A DNA stretch of 64,000 bases from Yersinia ruckeri ATCC 29473 (lineage in GTDB: Bacteria; Pseudomonadota; Gammaproteobacteria; Enterobacterales; Enterobacteriaceae): contig NZ_KN150747.1 in the NCBI RefSeq assembly GCF_000754815.1, forward strand, positions 3,134,896 through 3,198,895, written 5' to 3'. Position 1 is the first letter of the stretch. The number at the start of each line of letters is the position of its first letter. Below are positions 31,897 through 40,478 of this stretch, one piece after another. Both the position numbers and the translations under genes were made by a program. Under the pieces are notes generated by a model, which saw only the letters and a list, made by a program, of their open reading frames with translations, did no database searches and was not told the DNA's origin.

Positions 31897-32445
31897 TCAG
31901 TCTTCTCGCAGAGTAATTTTACCGTAATCTTGTTCGTTATTACGCGTCAGCCACAGAGACAGCGCTTTAAGCGAGTCTGGCGTGAACTCATCGCAACGGG
32001 CAGTAATTTCTTCTGGCAGCATCCAGCGGACTTCATCAATTTCCGCAGCTTGCAGCGCAAAAGGACCGTGAGAAACGCAACTAAACAAGGCTCCCCAGAC
32101 ACGACAGCAATCTTCTTCAAAATAAAATAGGCCATGCTCAGCAAAAGGCACACCAGCAATACCGAGTTCTTCTTCCGCCTCACGACGAGCCGATTCAAGG
32201 TAGTTTTCACCACTTTGCACCACTCCACCCGCTGTCGCATCCAGCTTCCCAGGGTAGAAGTCTTTATGTTCAGTACGACGCTGTACCAAAATTTTTCCCA
32301 TACCATCATGCACCACAATATAGGTAGCACGATGGCGCAGCCGCTGAGCACGCATTTGTTGACGACTGGACTGAGCAATCACTTCATTTTGCTCATCAAC
32401 AATATCAACCCATTCCGTGACCTCTATTGGACTTTGTTCCACCAT
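31897..32445 (-). CDS. yfcD: Nudix hydrolase YfcD
   Basis: A Nudix hydrolase of 182 residues (E. coli YfcD about 180). The Nudix box is complete: [20 protein letters not shown] followed by ELGI, fitting GX5EX7REUXEEXGU. The N-terminal [20 protein letters not shown] resembles isopentenyl-diphosphate isomerase-like Nudix proteins. The substrate is unknown. It is convergent with the PTS genes and shares orientation with yfcE, 119 bp downstream. Confidence 0.94.
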   Translation of the reverse strand: MVEQSPIEVTEWVDIVDEQNEVIAQSSRQQMRAQRLRHRATYIVVHDGMGKILVQRRTEHKDFYPGKLDATAGGVVQSGENYLESARREAEEELGIAGVPFAEHGLFYFEEDCCRVWGALFSCVSHGPFALQAAEIDEVRWMLPEEITARCDEFTPDSLKALSLWLTRNNEQDYGKITLRED

Positions 32446-32564
32446 CCTCTGAAACCTTCTATCTGGGCGCGACGATAAGCGCGCATTTGTTGATCAATAG
32501 TGTTTTTCAAAAACAACGTTATAAGTATGTGTGAATCTACTGTTTTTCAAACCGAAACTACACC

Positions 32565-33116
32565 TCAGTTTGCAAGTGTCACTCGGGCCAGCGATTTATC
32601 CTGCTGTAGGGCTAACACCTGTAAATCGCCGTTGCTTAACATACCGTAGCTTGCCACATTCCCGCCCTTGGGGAGGGTGACAGAGCCTGGATTAAAGCAA
32701 ATAATATCTCCCTGCCATTGTGCTTGTGGCAAATGAGTATGACCATAAACCAGGACATCCCCAGAACGCAATGGGGGGCGTTCTGCGGGATGATAAAGAT
32801 GCCCGTGAGTTAAAAATAAACGACGTTCCGGCAAAATGACTTGCTGCCAAGGAGCCATCATTGGGAAGCTCAGCAGCATCTGATCCACTTCGCTATCACA
32901 ATTGCCTCTGACGGCAATAATCCGATCGGCATAAGCGTTTAGGCGCTCAGCAACCTGTGCTGGCTGATAGCCTTCTGGCAATGCGTTTCGCGGGCCGTGG
33001 TTTAATAAATCACCCAACAGAATCAGCCATTGCGCACCGCTGCGCGCAAAAATTTCCAATACTTTATCGGTTGCAGTCAGCGAACCATGCAGATCGGAAG
33101 CAAACATTAGCTTCAT
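32565..33116 (-). CDS. yfcE: Metallophosphoesterase YfcE
   Basis: A small calcineurin-like phosphodiesterase (183 residues; E. coli YfcE 184). The metal-binding motifs appear in order: FASDLHGSLTA (D-x-H), LLGDLLNHGPRN (GD), RGNCDSEVD (GNxD), LTHGHLY (GH) and VYGHTHLPQ (GHTH). YfcE of E. coli acts on artificial phosphodiesters with manganese, but its natural substrate is unsettled. In E. coli it also neighbours yfcD. Confidence 0.95.
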   Translation of the reverse strand: MKLMFASDLHGSLTATDKVLEIFARSGAQWLILLGDLLNHGPRNALPEGYQPAQVAERLNAYADRIIAVRGNCDSEVDQMLLSFPMMAPWQQVILPERRLFLTHGHLYHPAERPPLRSGDVLVYGHTHLPQAQWQGDIICFNPGSVTLPKGGNVASYGMLSNGDLQVLALQQDKSLARVTLAN

Positions 33117-33346
33117 GGCATCACCTTATGTTTCGTATTACGCTATTATTTTCCCGGCGAATATTATACCGGCGATTATTTCTTGATAAATTCGGCGCTA
33201 GTCTACCATTCAACACCTAAGATTATTCCGAGAATAAGCGGCTTATTATGGCATCATCACTGTTGTACCACGCCAAAAGGCTAAAACTTCGCGCTTTAGC
33301 GAGAAATTCATCGACTATTACTGCATAAACCGAGGCGACGCCCCTG

Positions 33347-34051
33347 TCAGGTCACAAACTGTTGCAAGGTTGTTTGAGTTAATTCATCCAGGGTTAACGG
33401 AGCAAAAAGATAGCCTTGCATGGCATCAATATGGCTACCCCGCAACTGCTCGAGCTCCACCTGATTCTCAACACCAACAACAATAACGCCCAGACAATAT
33501 TTCTTAACGTTATTAATCAGAATCGGGAAGGTGTGCTTATTATGTTGCCAGAAAAAGTGTTTATCAATTTTGACATATTCAAAAATATTAGCCGTAACCG
33601 CATTCAGGCTCGAACTGCCGCTGCCGAGATCATCCAGCCACAGTGGATACAACGCGGCCAAATCGCGTAACAACGGATTATTGATACCATCAGATAAATT
33701 GGAGAAAGCCTCCATTATTTCCAGTCGCAAAAATGGCATGGCATTCATTAATGCCTGTAACTCAATATCACTAACAATAATACCTGCTGTGTCAAAATCA
33801 ATATTGATGGTAAGCAGTACCTGATTATCGATAAACCACTGACTATATTTCTGCGCGGCCAAAATTTGGTCACAGAACAGCTTGCCTTTGTTTTCAACGT
33901 CTAACTCATTGATAACGTCTCCTGGATTAATGGATAAATCCAGTGAGTTAGCGGTAAATCGACTTAATAATTCCACTGCAAACAAGCTGCCGTCCTGCCG
34001 GTATATGGGTTCACATACATAACAGCAGTTAATCTCGATATTGAGTTTCAT
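33347..34051 (-). CDS. Stand-alone degenerate EAL-domain protein
   Basis: A 234-residue protein made of a single EAL domain with no GGDEF, PAS or membrane part. Several pocket residues remain: VELLSR in place of EAL-x-R, N in LTINIDFD, LEIMEA, the DD of LDDLGSGSSSL, K-x-D in VKIDK, and Q in MQGYLF. The catalytic-base motif AEGVE reads VVGVE, so the first Glu is lost. Hydrolysis of c-di-GMP is therefore doubtful. Size and single-domain layout recall YdiV, an EAL-like protein that inhibits FlhDC in E. coli/Salmonella. It sits where E. coli has yfcF. A GGGGGAG ribosome site lies 10 bp upstream of the ATG. Confidence 0.82.
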   Translation of the reverse strand: MKLNIEINCCYVCEPIYRQDGSLFAVELLSRFTANSLDLSINPGDVINELDVENKGKLFCDQILAAQKYSQWFIDNQVLLTINIDFDTAGIIVSDIELQALMNAMPFLRLEIMEAFSNLSDGINNPLLRDLAALYPLWLDDLGSGSSSLNAVTANIFEYVKIDKHFFWQHNKHTFPILINNVKKYCLGVIVVGVENQVELEQLRGSHIDAMQGYLFAPLTLDELTQTTLQQFVT

Positions 34052-34363
34052 GTGTACTCAGCTCCCCCGACACAGTGTTTCTACTCTAGCAGAAATCACA
34101 TAATCAAGTATAAATAAGGATTCCGGAAGACTTATGGCTGAAAGGGGCTACCCGCTCAAACGGAAACCGGAATAGATGATTTATATAAAATCACTCAGAA
34201 TTCCTCTACTCGATATATCTTTAGAGGGTATATAAATAAAATTACGCCACCTTAATTCACCTCACTTTATTAGCTTGTTTCTATATGCCTGAGCCTGTTT
34301 TAGTGGTAAAAAAATAGAAGGTTCAGGTATTTTCCCCAGTCTGATGCTGCTTTGGAGAATGTT
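34052..34363. other. Divergent gap between the EAL gene and yfcG
   Basis: 312 bp, AT-rich, with no credible gene. It must contain both promoters. No clear operator or hairpin was seen. Confidence 0.5.
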
Positions 34364-34993
34364 ATGATTGACCTCTATTACGCCCCAACCCCCAACGGCC
34401 ACAAAATCACCCTGTTTTTAGAAGAAGCGGGTTTGCCTTATCAAATTCACCGGATAAATATCAGTGCGGGCGATCAGTTCAAACCCGATTTTCTGGCTAT
34501 TTCACCCAACAATAAGATCCCAGCGATTGTCGATCATCGGCCAGACGACGGCGGTGATCCTATCAGTATTTTCGAATCCGGCGCGATCCTGCTGTATCTG
34601 GCTGGGAAAACCGGCAAATTACTGAGCAACGAACTGCGCGAACACTCCGCAACCTTGCAGTGGTTATTCTGGCAAGTTGGCGGTTTCGGTCCAATGCTGG
34701 GTCAAAATCATCATTTCAGCCTCTATGCACCTGAAAAAGTGCCCTATGCTATTGAACGCTATCAGAAAGAAACCCAACGTTTGTATAGTGTTCTGGATGC
34801 TCAATTACAAAAAAATGCCTATCTGGCCGGCGATAATTACAGTATCGCCGATATCGCCACCTACCCGTGGGTGGTTTCCCATCAAAACCAAAAAATCGAT
34901 TTAGCCGATTACCCTGCGGTATCCCGTTGGTTCCAAGCAATTACCAGCCGCCCAGCAACTCAGCGCGCTTATCAACAAGCCAATGCCAGCTAA
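34364..34993 (+). CDS. yfcG: Glutathione S-transferase-like disulfide reductase YfcG
   Basis: A GST-superfamily protein close to E. coli YfcG, which has glutathione-dependent disulfide-bond reductase activity. The frame is open from a TTG at 34352. The ATG at 34364 (MIDLYYAPTPNGHKITLF), 6 bp after GGAG, matches the family and gives 209 residues. The N-terminal thioredoxin fold contains SPNNKIPAIVD and the glutathione motif ESGAILLYLA. The C-terminal helical domain includes NYSIADIATYPWV. A terminator follows. Confidence 0.95.
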   Translation: MIDLYYAPTPNGHKITLFLEEAGLPYQIHRINISAGDQFKPDFLAISPNNKIPAIVDHRPDDGGDPISIFESGAILLYLAGKTGKLLSNELREHSATLQWLFWQVGGFGPMLGQNHHFSLYAPEKVPYAIERYQKETQRLYSVLDAQLQKNAYLAGDNYSIADIATYPWVVSHQNQKIDLADYPAVSRWFQAITSRPATQRAYQQANAS

Positions 34994-35000
34994 CGGATCT

Positions 35001-35024
35001 ATACCCCATTCTCGGGGTATTTTT
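35001..35024 (+). terminator. Terminator of yfcG
   Basis: ATACCCC, an ATTCTC loop and GGGGTAT form a 7-bp stem 7 bp after the yfcG stop, followed by TTTTCCCC. Confidence 0.75.
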
Positions 35025-35103
35025 CCCCTCTCAATATAAAATCTTATCGGCATTTAAAGTAAATACGTTAATAATTATTATGATAAATATGTTGATATTG
35101 TGA

Positions 35104-35359
35104 ACTACCTCCATTTGTCCACTGAAACAATTCAATCCATTTAACAGATAAATAGCGCAAATAAATTTGCAGTATGAATATCATTCATTTTACAAAGATA
35201 AGTGTGCCAAATTATAAGAAAAATAAAGTGGAGATGTGCTCCATATCGTAGGAGAACTTTCCCGGATCACCTATGCTGAAAGAAGGTCGGATAAAGAATG
35301 CTCCCTGACACAGGCCGCCCCAGCGGAGTGACTGAGGCAAAAATAAACGGAGGTTAACC
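35104..35359 (+). promoter_or_regulatory. Promoter and structured leader upstream of yfcH
   Basis: The gap before yfcH is AT-rich to about 35225. After that comes a more GC-rich stretch with short complementary segments: GGAG-atgtg-CTCC at 35231-35243, and CTCC at 35301-35304 opposite GGAG at 35325-35328. A strong ribosome site (CGGAGG) precedes the ATG at 35360. This could be a folded 5' leader, but it matches no riboswitch I can recognise. Confidence 0.35.
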
Positions 35360-36268
35360 ATGCGTATCTTGATAACCGGTGCAACAGGACTGATTGGGCG
35401 CAGCCTGACTCAACGGCTATTGACACTTTCCCACTCGGTTACCGCTCTGAGTCGCGATCCTGTGCGGGCGCAGCGCGTGCTCGGCTCGCAGGTCAATTGC
35501 TGGTCCACGCTGGATGACCAACAAAATCTTGATGATTTTGACGCTGTCATTAATCTGGCCGGGGAACCGATTGCCGATAAACGCTGGACCGCGCAGCAGA
35601 AAGAACGCTTGTGCCAGAGCCGCTGGAAAATCACCAAACGCTTGGCCGAGCTGATTAAAGCCAGTCAACGGCCGCCAAGCGTGCTGATTTCCGGCTCTGC
35701 TGTAGGTTTTTATGGCGATCAGGGGGATTCTTTTGTTACCGAAGAAGAAGCTCCTCACGACGAATTTACCCATCAACTTTGCCAACGCTGGGAAAATCTG
35801 GCGCTGGCGGCAGAAAGTCCACAAACCCGCGTCTGCTTGCTGCGTACCGGCGTAGTTTTGGCGGCTAACGGTGGCGCATTGGCAAAGATGCTGCCGATAT
35901 TTCGTTTAGGTTTAGGTGGCCCGATGGGGAATGGTCGTCAATATCTGCCGTGGATTCATCTGGATGATATGGTAAACGCTATTCATTACCTACTGACCAG
36001 CTCCACACTGCGCGGCCCGTTTAATATGGTCGCCCCTTACCCGGTTCACAACGAACAATTTAGTGCCACTTTGGGTGAGGTTCTGGATCGCCCCGCCTTT
36101 ATCCGTGCTCCAGCCTCGATGATCCGGTTATTATTGGGCGAAGCGGCAGTTTTGGTGTTGGGTAGTCAACGCGCACTGCCAAAACGTCTGGAAGAAGCGG
36201 GTTTTGGCTTCCGCTATTTTGATTTGGAAGAGGCACTGCGGGATACGCTGAACAAGCCAGCCCACTAG
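35360..36268 (+). CDS. yfcH: TIGR01777-family NAD(P)-binding epimerase-like protein YfcH
   Basis: A short-chain dehydrogenase/epimerase-like protein (SDR39U1 type), 302 residues (E. coli about 297). The dinucleotide-binding motif is [16 protein letters not shown] at the N-terminus. [16 protein letters not shown] is the position of the SDR active-site region, where the family has Ser and Tyr, and [17 protein letters not shown] is the family signature. The C-terminal half is the DUF1731-type domain. The substrate is unknown. It ends 14 bp from the convergent hisP stop. Confidence 0.94.
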   Translation: MRILITGATGLIGRSLTQRLLTLSHSVTALSRDPVRAQRVLGSQVNCWSTLDDQQNLDDFDAVINLAGEPIADKRWTAQQKERLCQSRWKITKRLAELIKASQRPPSVLISGSAVGFYGDQGDSFVTEEEAPHDEFTHQLCQRWENLALAAESPQTRVCLLRTGVVLAANGGALAKMLPIFRLGLGGPMGNGRQYLPWIHLDDMVNAIHYLLTSSTLRGPFNMVAPYPVHNEQFSATLGEVLDRPAFIRAPASMIRLLLGEAAVLVLGSQRALPKRLEEAGFGFRYFDLEEALRDTLNKPAH

Positions 36269-36282
36269 CGCCTTTTACCGAT

Positions 36283-37068
36283 TTACTTTAATGCGCCTGA
36301 AAGGAACTGTTTCAGGCGCGTGCTTTGCGGATTACCAAATAGTTCAGCCGGTGGGCCTTCCTCTTCAATTACCCCTTTATGCAAAAATATCACATGGCTG
36401 GAGACATGGCGGGCGAACTCCATTTCGTGGGTGACCACCACCATGGTTTTTCCCTCTTCCGCCAGTTTCTGCATAATGCGCAAAACCTCTCCCACCAGCT
36501 CTGGATCTAGCGCTGAGGTCGGCTCGTCAAATAATAAAACATCCGGTTCCATCGCCAGCGCTCTGGCAATCGAAACCCGTTGCTGCTGACCACCGGACAG
36601 ATGAATCGGGTATTTTTGCCGCACCCGCTCGTCAATCCCTACCTTATCCAGATAACGAATCGCACGCTCACGCGCCACCGCCTTACTCAATCCCAGCACC
36701 TGAATCGGTGCCTCCATCACGTTATCCAGCACTGTCATATGGCTCCATAAATTGAAATGCTGGAATACCATAGTCAAACGAGTACGTAACAGTTGTAGCT
36801 GTTTTTTATCAAAAACTTTAAGTTGTCCGTCTTTATCCCGCACCAAACGGATATCCTGATTATTAACACTGATAGAACCTTCGCTGGGTTTCTCCAGAAA
36901 ATTGATGCAGCGTAAAAAGGTACTTTTCCCCGATCCCGATGAACCAATAATTGAAATCACATCGCCCGCTCTGGCCGACAGCGAGACGCCTTTCAAGACT
37001 TCATGTTCACCATAATGTTTATGCAGCTCGGTAACGGCTAATTTGGTTTCGGCTGTTGTGATCATCAT
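36283..37068 (-). CDS. hisP: Histidine/basic amino acid ABC transporter ATP-binding protein
   Basis: HisP is the ATPase that powers uptake through HisQM. The 261 residues contain Walker A ([11 protein letters not shown]), the Q-loop context ([11 protein letters not shown]), the ABC signature LSGGQQQR, Walker [14 protein letters not shown] and the switch histidine VVVTHEM. The protein matches E. coli HisP except for a slightly longer N-terminus ([12 protein letters not shown]). It is the last gene of the minus-strand transporter operon, 12 bp after hisM. A perfect 10-bp inverted repeat overlaps its 3' end. Confidence 0.98.
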   Translation of the reverse strand: MMITTAETKLAVTELHKHYGEHEVLKGVSLSARAGDVISIIGSSGSGKSTFLRCINFLEKPSEGSISVNNQDIRLVRDKDGQLKVFDKKQLQLLRTRLTMVFQHFNLWSHMTVLDNVMEAPIQVLGLSKAVARERAIRYLDKVGIDERVRQKYPIHLSGGQQQRVSIARALAMEPDVLLFDEPTSALDPELVGEVLRIMQKLAEEGKTMVVVTHEMEFARHVSSHVIFLHKGVIEEEGPPAELFGNPQSTRLKQFLSGALK

Positions 37069-37080
37069 TTTTCTCCGCTC

Positions 37081-37797
37081 TTAATGCGTTACCTGAGGTT
37101 TAATATGAGCCAGCCAACGTCTTTCCGCCTGGCGAAACAGGCTGATCAACACAAACGAAATAATCAGGTACAGTACGGCGGCGATGCCGAAAGCATAAAA
37201 AGGCTGATAAGTTGCGGCGTTGATATCTCGCGCAATTTTCAAGATATCCGGGACGGTTGCAGTAAAAGCCAGTGCCGTTGAATGCAGCATCAAAATCACT
37301 TCATTGCTGTATGCCGGCAGTGCAATGCGCAACGCGGAAGGCAAAATAATGCAACGATAGAGTTTGAAGCGCGAAAAACCGTAAGCATTGGCCGCCTCAA
37401 CTTCACCACTGGGAACCGCGCGGATAGCACCGGCAAAAATTTCGGTGGTGTAGGCGCAGGTATTCAGCGTTAAAGCCAAAATGGTGCAATTCAAGCCACT
37501 GCGGAAGAACGCGTTCAAAAACTCACTACCACGGACTATTTCTAGGCTATACATACCGGAATAAAACACCAGCAACTGTACATACAACGGCGTGCCACGA
37601 AAAATATAGGTAAAGAACCACACCGGTAACCGGATAGCTTGATGAGCTGAAACCCGCGCCACCGCCAATGGAATCGCCAGTAATCCCCCCATAACCACTG
37701 ATGAAATCAACAGCCATAGCGTAATCGCCACACCGGTAAAACGATAGCCATCGCTCCAGAGTAATGGCTGCCAGTATTGATGCAGAATATCCATCAT
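37081..37797 (-). CDS. hisM: Histidine/basic amino acid ABC transporter permease HisM
   Basis: HisM pairs with HisQ to form the membrane channel for histidine, lysine, arginine and ornithine import. Its 238 residues equal the E. coli length, with five membrane helices. The EAA loop that contacts HisP is visible as EVEAANAYGFSRFKLYRCII. Its start overlaps the hisQ stop by 4 bp. Confidence 0.98.
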   Translation of the reverse strand: MMDILHQYWQPLLWSDGYRFTGVAITLWLLISSVVMGGLLAIPLAVARVSAHQAIRLPVWFFTYIFRGTPLYVQLLVFYSGMYSLEIVRGSEFLNAFFRSGLNCTILALTLNTCAYTTEIFAGAIRAVPSGEVEAANAYGFSRFKLYRCIILPSALRIALPAYSNEVILMLHSTALAFTATVPDILKIARDINAATYQPFYAFGIAAVLYLIISFVLISLFRQAERRWLAHIKPQVTH

Positions 37798-38480
37798 AGC
37801 TCAGCCCTCTTCACCCCGTGGGAATAGCGACGCTCCAGCCACAGCAGGACGCCGTTCGATAGCGTGGTAAAAATCAGATAAACAGCACCAGCAACCAAAG
37901 CAAAGAAAAACGGCTGATAAGTCCCCTTACCCGCTAACTGCGTCGCTTTAACCACATCGTTTAGCCCCAAAATTGAGACCAGAGCCGTCGCTTTTAGTAT
38001 CACTTGCCAGTTATTGCCGATACCGGGTAAGGCATAGCGCATCATGGCTGGGAACATAATTCGGCGGAAAATCTTGCTCGAGGAAAAACCGAAAGCGGTA
38101 GCCGCCTCAATTTGCCCGCGCGGGACTGCCATATAGGCACCACGAAACGTTTCGGTAAAATATGCGCCATAAATAAAGCCAAGCGTAATAATACCGGCGG
38201 ATAAAGGATCGATATCAATTTGACTGAATCCCAATGATTCGGTAATCGAGTTTAGGGCGATCTGCAATCCGTAAAAGATCAGCAACATCAAAACCAGGTC
38301 GGGCACGCCGCGAATCAGCGTGGTGTAACACTCAAATACGCCGGATAACCAGCGGTTAGTCGATAATTTTCCCCCAGCACCCAACATGCCAATCACCACG
38401 GCAAGCAGTACCGAACATAAGGCCAATTCCAGCGTGACCAGCGCACCGTCAAATATCAGTTTGGCATATCCATCCAGCAT
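37794..38480 (-). CDS. hisQ: Histidine/basic amino acid ABC transporter permease HisQ
   Basis: HisQ is the partner permease of HisM. Length 228 residues, as in E. coli, with about five membrane segments and the EAA loop QIEAATAFGFSSSKIFRRIM. It follows hisJ after a 102-bp gap holding a very stable hairpin, which probably lets the binding protein be made in excess over the membrane parts. Confidence 0.98.
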   Translation of the reverse strand: MLDGYAKLIFDGALVTLELALCSVLLAVVIGMLGAGGKLSTNRWLSGVFECYTTLIRGVPDLVLMLLIFYGLQIALNSITESLGFSQIDIDPLSAGIITLGFIYGAYFTETFRGAYMAVPRGQIEAATAFGFSSSKIFRRIMFPAMMRYALPGIGNNWQVILKATALVSILGLNDVVKATQLAGKGTYQPFFFALVAGAVYLIFTTLSNGVLLWLERRYSHGVKRAEL

Positions 38481-38531
38481 CGGGTTTTCCTGCTATCACT
38501 GAGTGAGGAGTCTGGCGGGTTGTCAGAAACG

Positions 38532-38555
38532 GCCTCTGCCAATGCTGGCAGAGGC
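38532..38555 (-). repeat. Stable intercistronic hairpin between hisJ and hisQ
   Basis: GCCTCTGCCA, an ATGC loop and TGGCAGAGGC form a perfect 10-bp stem with a 4-nt loop. Salmonella has a REP element at the same hisJ-hisQ junction. This hairpin occupies the equivalent place and probably protects the 3' end of the hisJ message and limits expression of hisQMP. No U-run follows, so full termination is unlikely. Confidence 0.75.
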
Positions 38556-38582
38556 TGAGCAACCTGTCGGTTTTTGCACAAA

Positions 38583-39362
38583 CTAATCGTAAATATTAAA
38601 GTCGAAATATTTCTTCGCTAACTTATCGTAAGTGCCATCTTTGCGCATTTCGGCAAAGGCTTTATCCAGCGCGGCTTTCAGCTCGGTATCATCTTTACGC
38701 AAGCCCATGCCGGTACCGACACCAAAATATTTATCATCTTTCACCGAAGGCCCGGCGAAAGCGTAATCCTTACCACCCTGCTGTTTCAGGAAGCCTTCAC
38801 TGGCTGCCACTTCATCTTGGAAAGCCGCGTCGATACGGCCAGAAGCCAAATCGGCATAAATCAGATCCTGGTTCTGGTAAGCCACAACATCGACACCTTT
38901 TGGCTGCCACAGCGCATTGGCAAAGGCTTCCTGAGTGGAGCCTTGCAATACGCCGATACGTTTACCTGCCAGAGATGCCAGCGTTGGCTGAATAGTTGAG
39001 CTTTTCTGGGCGATCAGCCGGGAGTTGGCTGCGTAGAGCTTGTCAGTGAAGGCAATTTCTTTCTGCCGTTTTTCGGTAATGGACAGGGATGCGATAATGG
39101 CGTCGATTTTTTTGGCTTTCAGCGACGGGATCAATGCATCGAAATCGCTATCGACAAAAGTACATTTGGTATCAATGCGGTTACAGAGTTCTTTCGCTAA
39201 ATCAATATCAAAACCCACCAACTCACCGCTGGCATTTTTAGACGAGAATGGCGCATAAGTAGGATCGGTACCTACTTTCAACGTCTTAGGTACTGCGGCA
39301 AACGCACTGCTGGCGGTTGCCAAGGCCAGTACCATAGAAATGGCTAAAATCTGCTTTTTCAT
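38583..39362 (-). CDS. hisJ: Periplasmic basic amino acid-binding protein (HisJ/ArgT type)
   Basis: The periplasmic receptor for the HisQMP importer, 259 residues with a 22-residue signal peptide ([10 protein letters not shown] to the SAFA/A cleavage site). The mature protein has the family 3 solute-binding fold. [20 protein letters not shown] is the ligand-pocket start, and [20 protein letters not shown] carries the conserved Arg. E. coli and Salmonella have two tandem receptors, ArgT and HisJ. Only one is present here, so the name could equally be argT. A sigma-54-type promoter precedes it. Confidence 0.93.
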   Translation of the reverse strand: MKKQILAISMVLALATASSAFAAVPKTLKVGTDPTYAPFSSKNASGELVGFDIDLAKELCNRIDTKCTFVDSDFDALIPSLKAKKIDAIIASLSITEKRQKEIAFTDKLYAANSRLIAQKSSTIQPTLASLAGKRIGVLQGSTQEAFANALWQPKGVDVVAYQNQDLIYADLASGRIDAAFQDEVAASEGFLKQQGGKDYAFAGPSVKDDKYFGVGTGMGLRKDDTELKAALDKAFAEMRKDGTYDKLAKKYFDFNIYD

Positions 39363-39439
39363 ACATTACCCTCAAATTGATTTTCGATGCCACGGAGTAC
39401 GTTGCTCTTCTATCATCCCTGAGCTTTCATCAATCAATT

Positions 39440-39455
39440 TGCAGTAATCGTGCCA
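39440..39455 (-). promoter_or_regulatory. Sigma-54 (-24/-12) promoter of hisJQMP
   Basis: On the minus strand TGGCAC-GATTA-CTGCA fits the sigma-54 consensus TGGCAC-N5-TTGCA with one mismatch and the exact GG-N10-GC spacing. The predicted start is about 65 bp upstream of the hisJ ATG. The argT promoter of Salmonella is also sigma-54 and NtrC dependent, which supports the call. Confidence 0.75.
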
Positions 39456-39534
39456 GTAATCAGTCATGGTGAAATGATTCTCATCAAGCTGTATCTTAGC
39501 AAGATAACCACTAAAATCGATAAACCGAAAGGCA

Positions 39535-39608
39535 GCACAGCCTGTGCCGGGGCAGAATACGAAATTCGTCCAACCGCACAGAACATTAAGCAGGATCATT
39601 GTGGTGCA
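39535..39608. promoter_or_regulatory. Candidate NtrC enhancer sites upstream of hisJ
   Basis: Two dyads lie 80-150 bp upstream of the -24 box. One is GCAC-AGCCT-GTGC at 39535-39547, a perfect palindrome but with a 5-bp spacer against the usual 7. The other is TGCACCA-CAATGATCC on the minus strand at 39608-39593, a strong half-site with a poor second half. Position fits an NtrC enhancer; sequence match is only partial. Confidence 0.4.
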
Positions 39609-39667
39609 TAATTTGCTTTATTTCAGTGCGATGTTGCACAAATGTATTAATTTAAGGAGGGTAATTG

Positions 39668-40240
39668 TTAATTAGAACCTTGCCAACGTACAAATAGATC
39701 CTGCGGCAATTCAATATCGAACTGATCGATGACCCGATTGACGGTTTGATCGATAATATCCTGCACGCTGGTCGGCCGATGATAGAACGCTGGAACCGGC
39801 GGCATGATCACCGCACCCAACTCGGCGGCTTGCGTCATCAGACGTAAATGCCCCAAATGCAGCGGTGTTTCCCGGACACACAATACCAACGGGCGACGCT
39901 CTTTCAGCACCACATCGGCAGCACGAGTCAATAATCCATCGGTATAGCTGTGAACAATGCCAGATAACGTTTTGATAGAGCAAGGTAAAATAACCATGCC
40001 TGCAGTTTTAAATGAACCGGATGAAATCGTTGCGGCAATGTCTCTTGCGTCGTGAACAACATCAGCCAACGCCTGTACCTCGCGCAAACTGAGATCCGTC
40101 TCTAACGCCAATGTCTGGCGAGCGGCATGGCTGATAATCAGGTGGGTTTCCACATTCTCGACGCTTTGCAGCACCTGTAATAACCGTACACCGTAAATCG
40201 CACCGCTGGCACCGGAAATACCGATAATCAGTCGTTTCAT
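39668..40240 (-). CDS. ubiX: Flavin prenyltransferase UbiX
   Basis: UbiX makes prenylated FMN, the cofactor for the UbiD decarboxylase of ubiquinone synthesis. The 190-residue protein begins MKRLIIGISGASGAIYGVRL, the FMN-binding N-terminus. SSGSFKTAGMVILPCSIKTL and CVRETPLHLGHLRLM are the family active-site blocks. It lies between purF and hisJ on the same strand, with its own gap and a terminator upstream, as in E. coli (purF-ubiX-argT). Confidence 0.98.
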   Translation of the reverse strand: MKRLIIGISGASGAIYGVRLLQVLQSVENVETHLIISHAARQTLALETDLSLREVQALADVVHDARDIAATISSGSFKTAGMVILPCSIKTLSGIVHSYTDGLLTRAADVVLKERRPLVLCVRETPLHLGHLRLMTQAAELGAVIMPPVPAFYHRPTSVQDIIDQTVNRVIDQFDIELPQDLFVRWQGSN

Positions 40241-40340
40241 AAAACTGCCTCGAACAGGCTCGGCGCAGCAATGGCATGCGCGGAATCAATAAGTATCGGC
40301 AAACTGTGCCGCATCATCAAAGAATTAGCAAGATATGACA

Positions 40341-40380
40341 AAAAAGGTGCACCGCGAAAGAACGCCGGTTGCACCTTTTT
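40341..40380 (-). terminator. Terminator of dedD-cvpA-purF
   Basis: AAAAAGGTGC pairs with GCACCTTTTT over 10 bp, with a partly paired interior. It lies about 100 bp after the purF stop and about 100 bp before ubiX. On the minus strand a run of six T follows. Confidence 0.88.
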
Positions 40381-40478
40381 GATTCATTTTATCTCTACCG
40401 CGAGTGATGCCCAAAAAATGTCTGAATGCAGCCATCTCCCCTGGCACTTGCTACCTGGAGGAGAATGACGGTGGGAAG

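Noticed and set aside
36293-36319. Perfect 10-bp inverted repeat (GCGCCTGAAA/TTTCAGGCGC) as a yfcH terminator
   Set aside because: It lies inside the hisP 3' coding end and no T-run follows on either strand. A role in ending the convergent yfcH transcript is possible but not supported enough to list.
39372-39599. 75-codon open frame upstream of hisJ on the same strand
   Set aside because: It has no ribosome site and no recognisable domain, and it overlaps the sigma-54 promoter element and upstream dyads. The promoter reading explains the sequence better.
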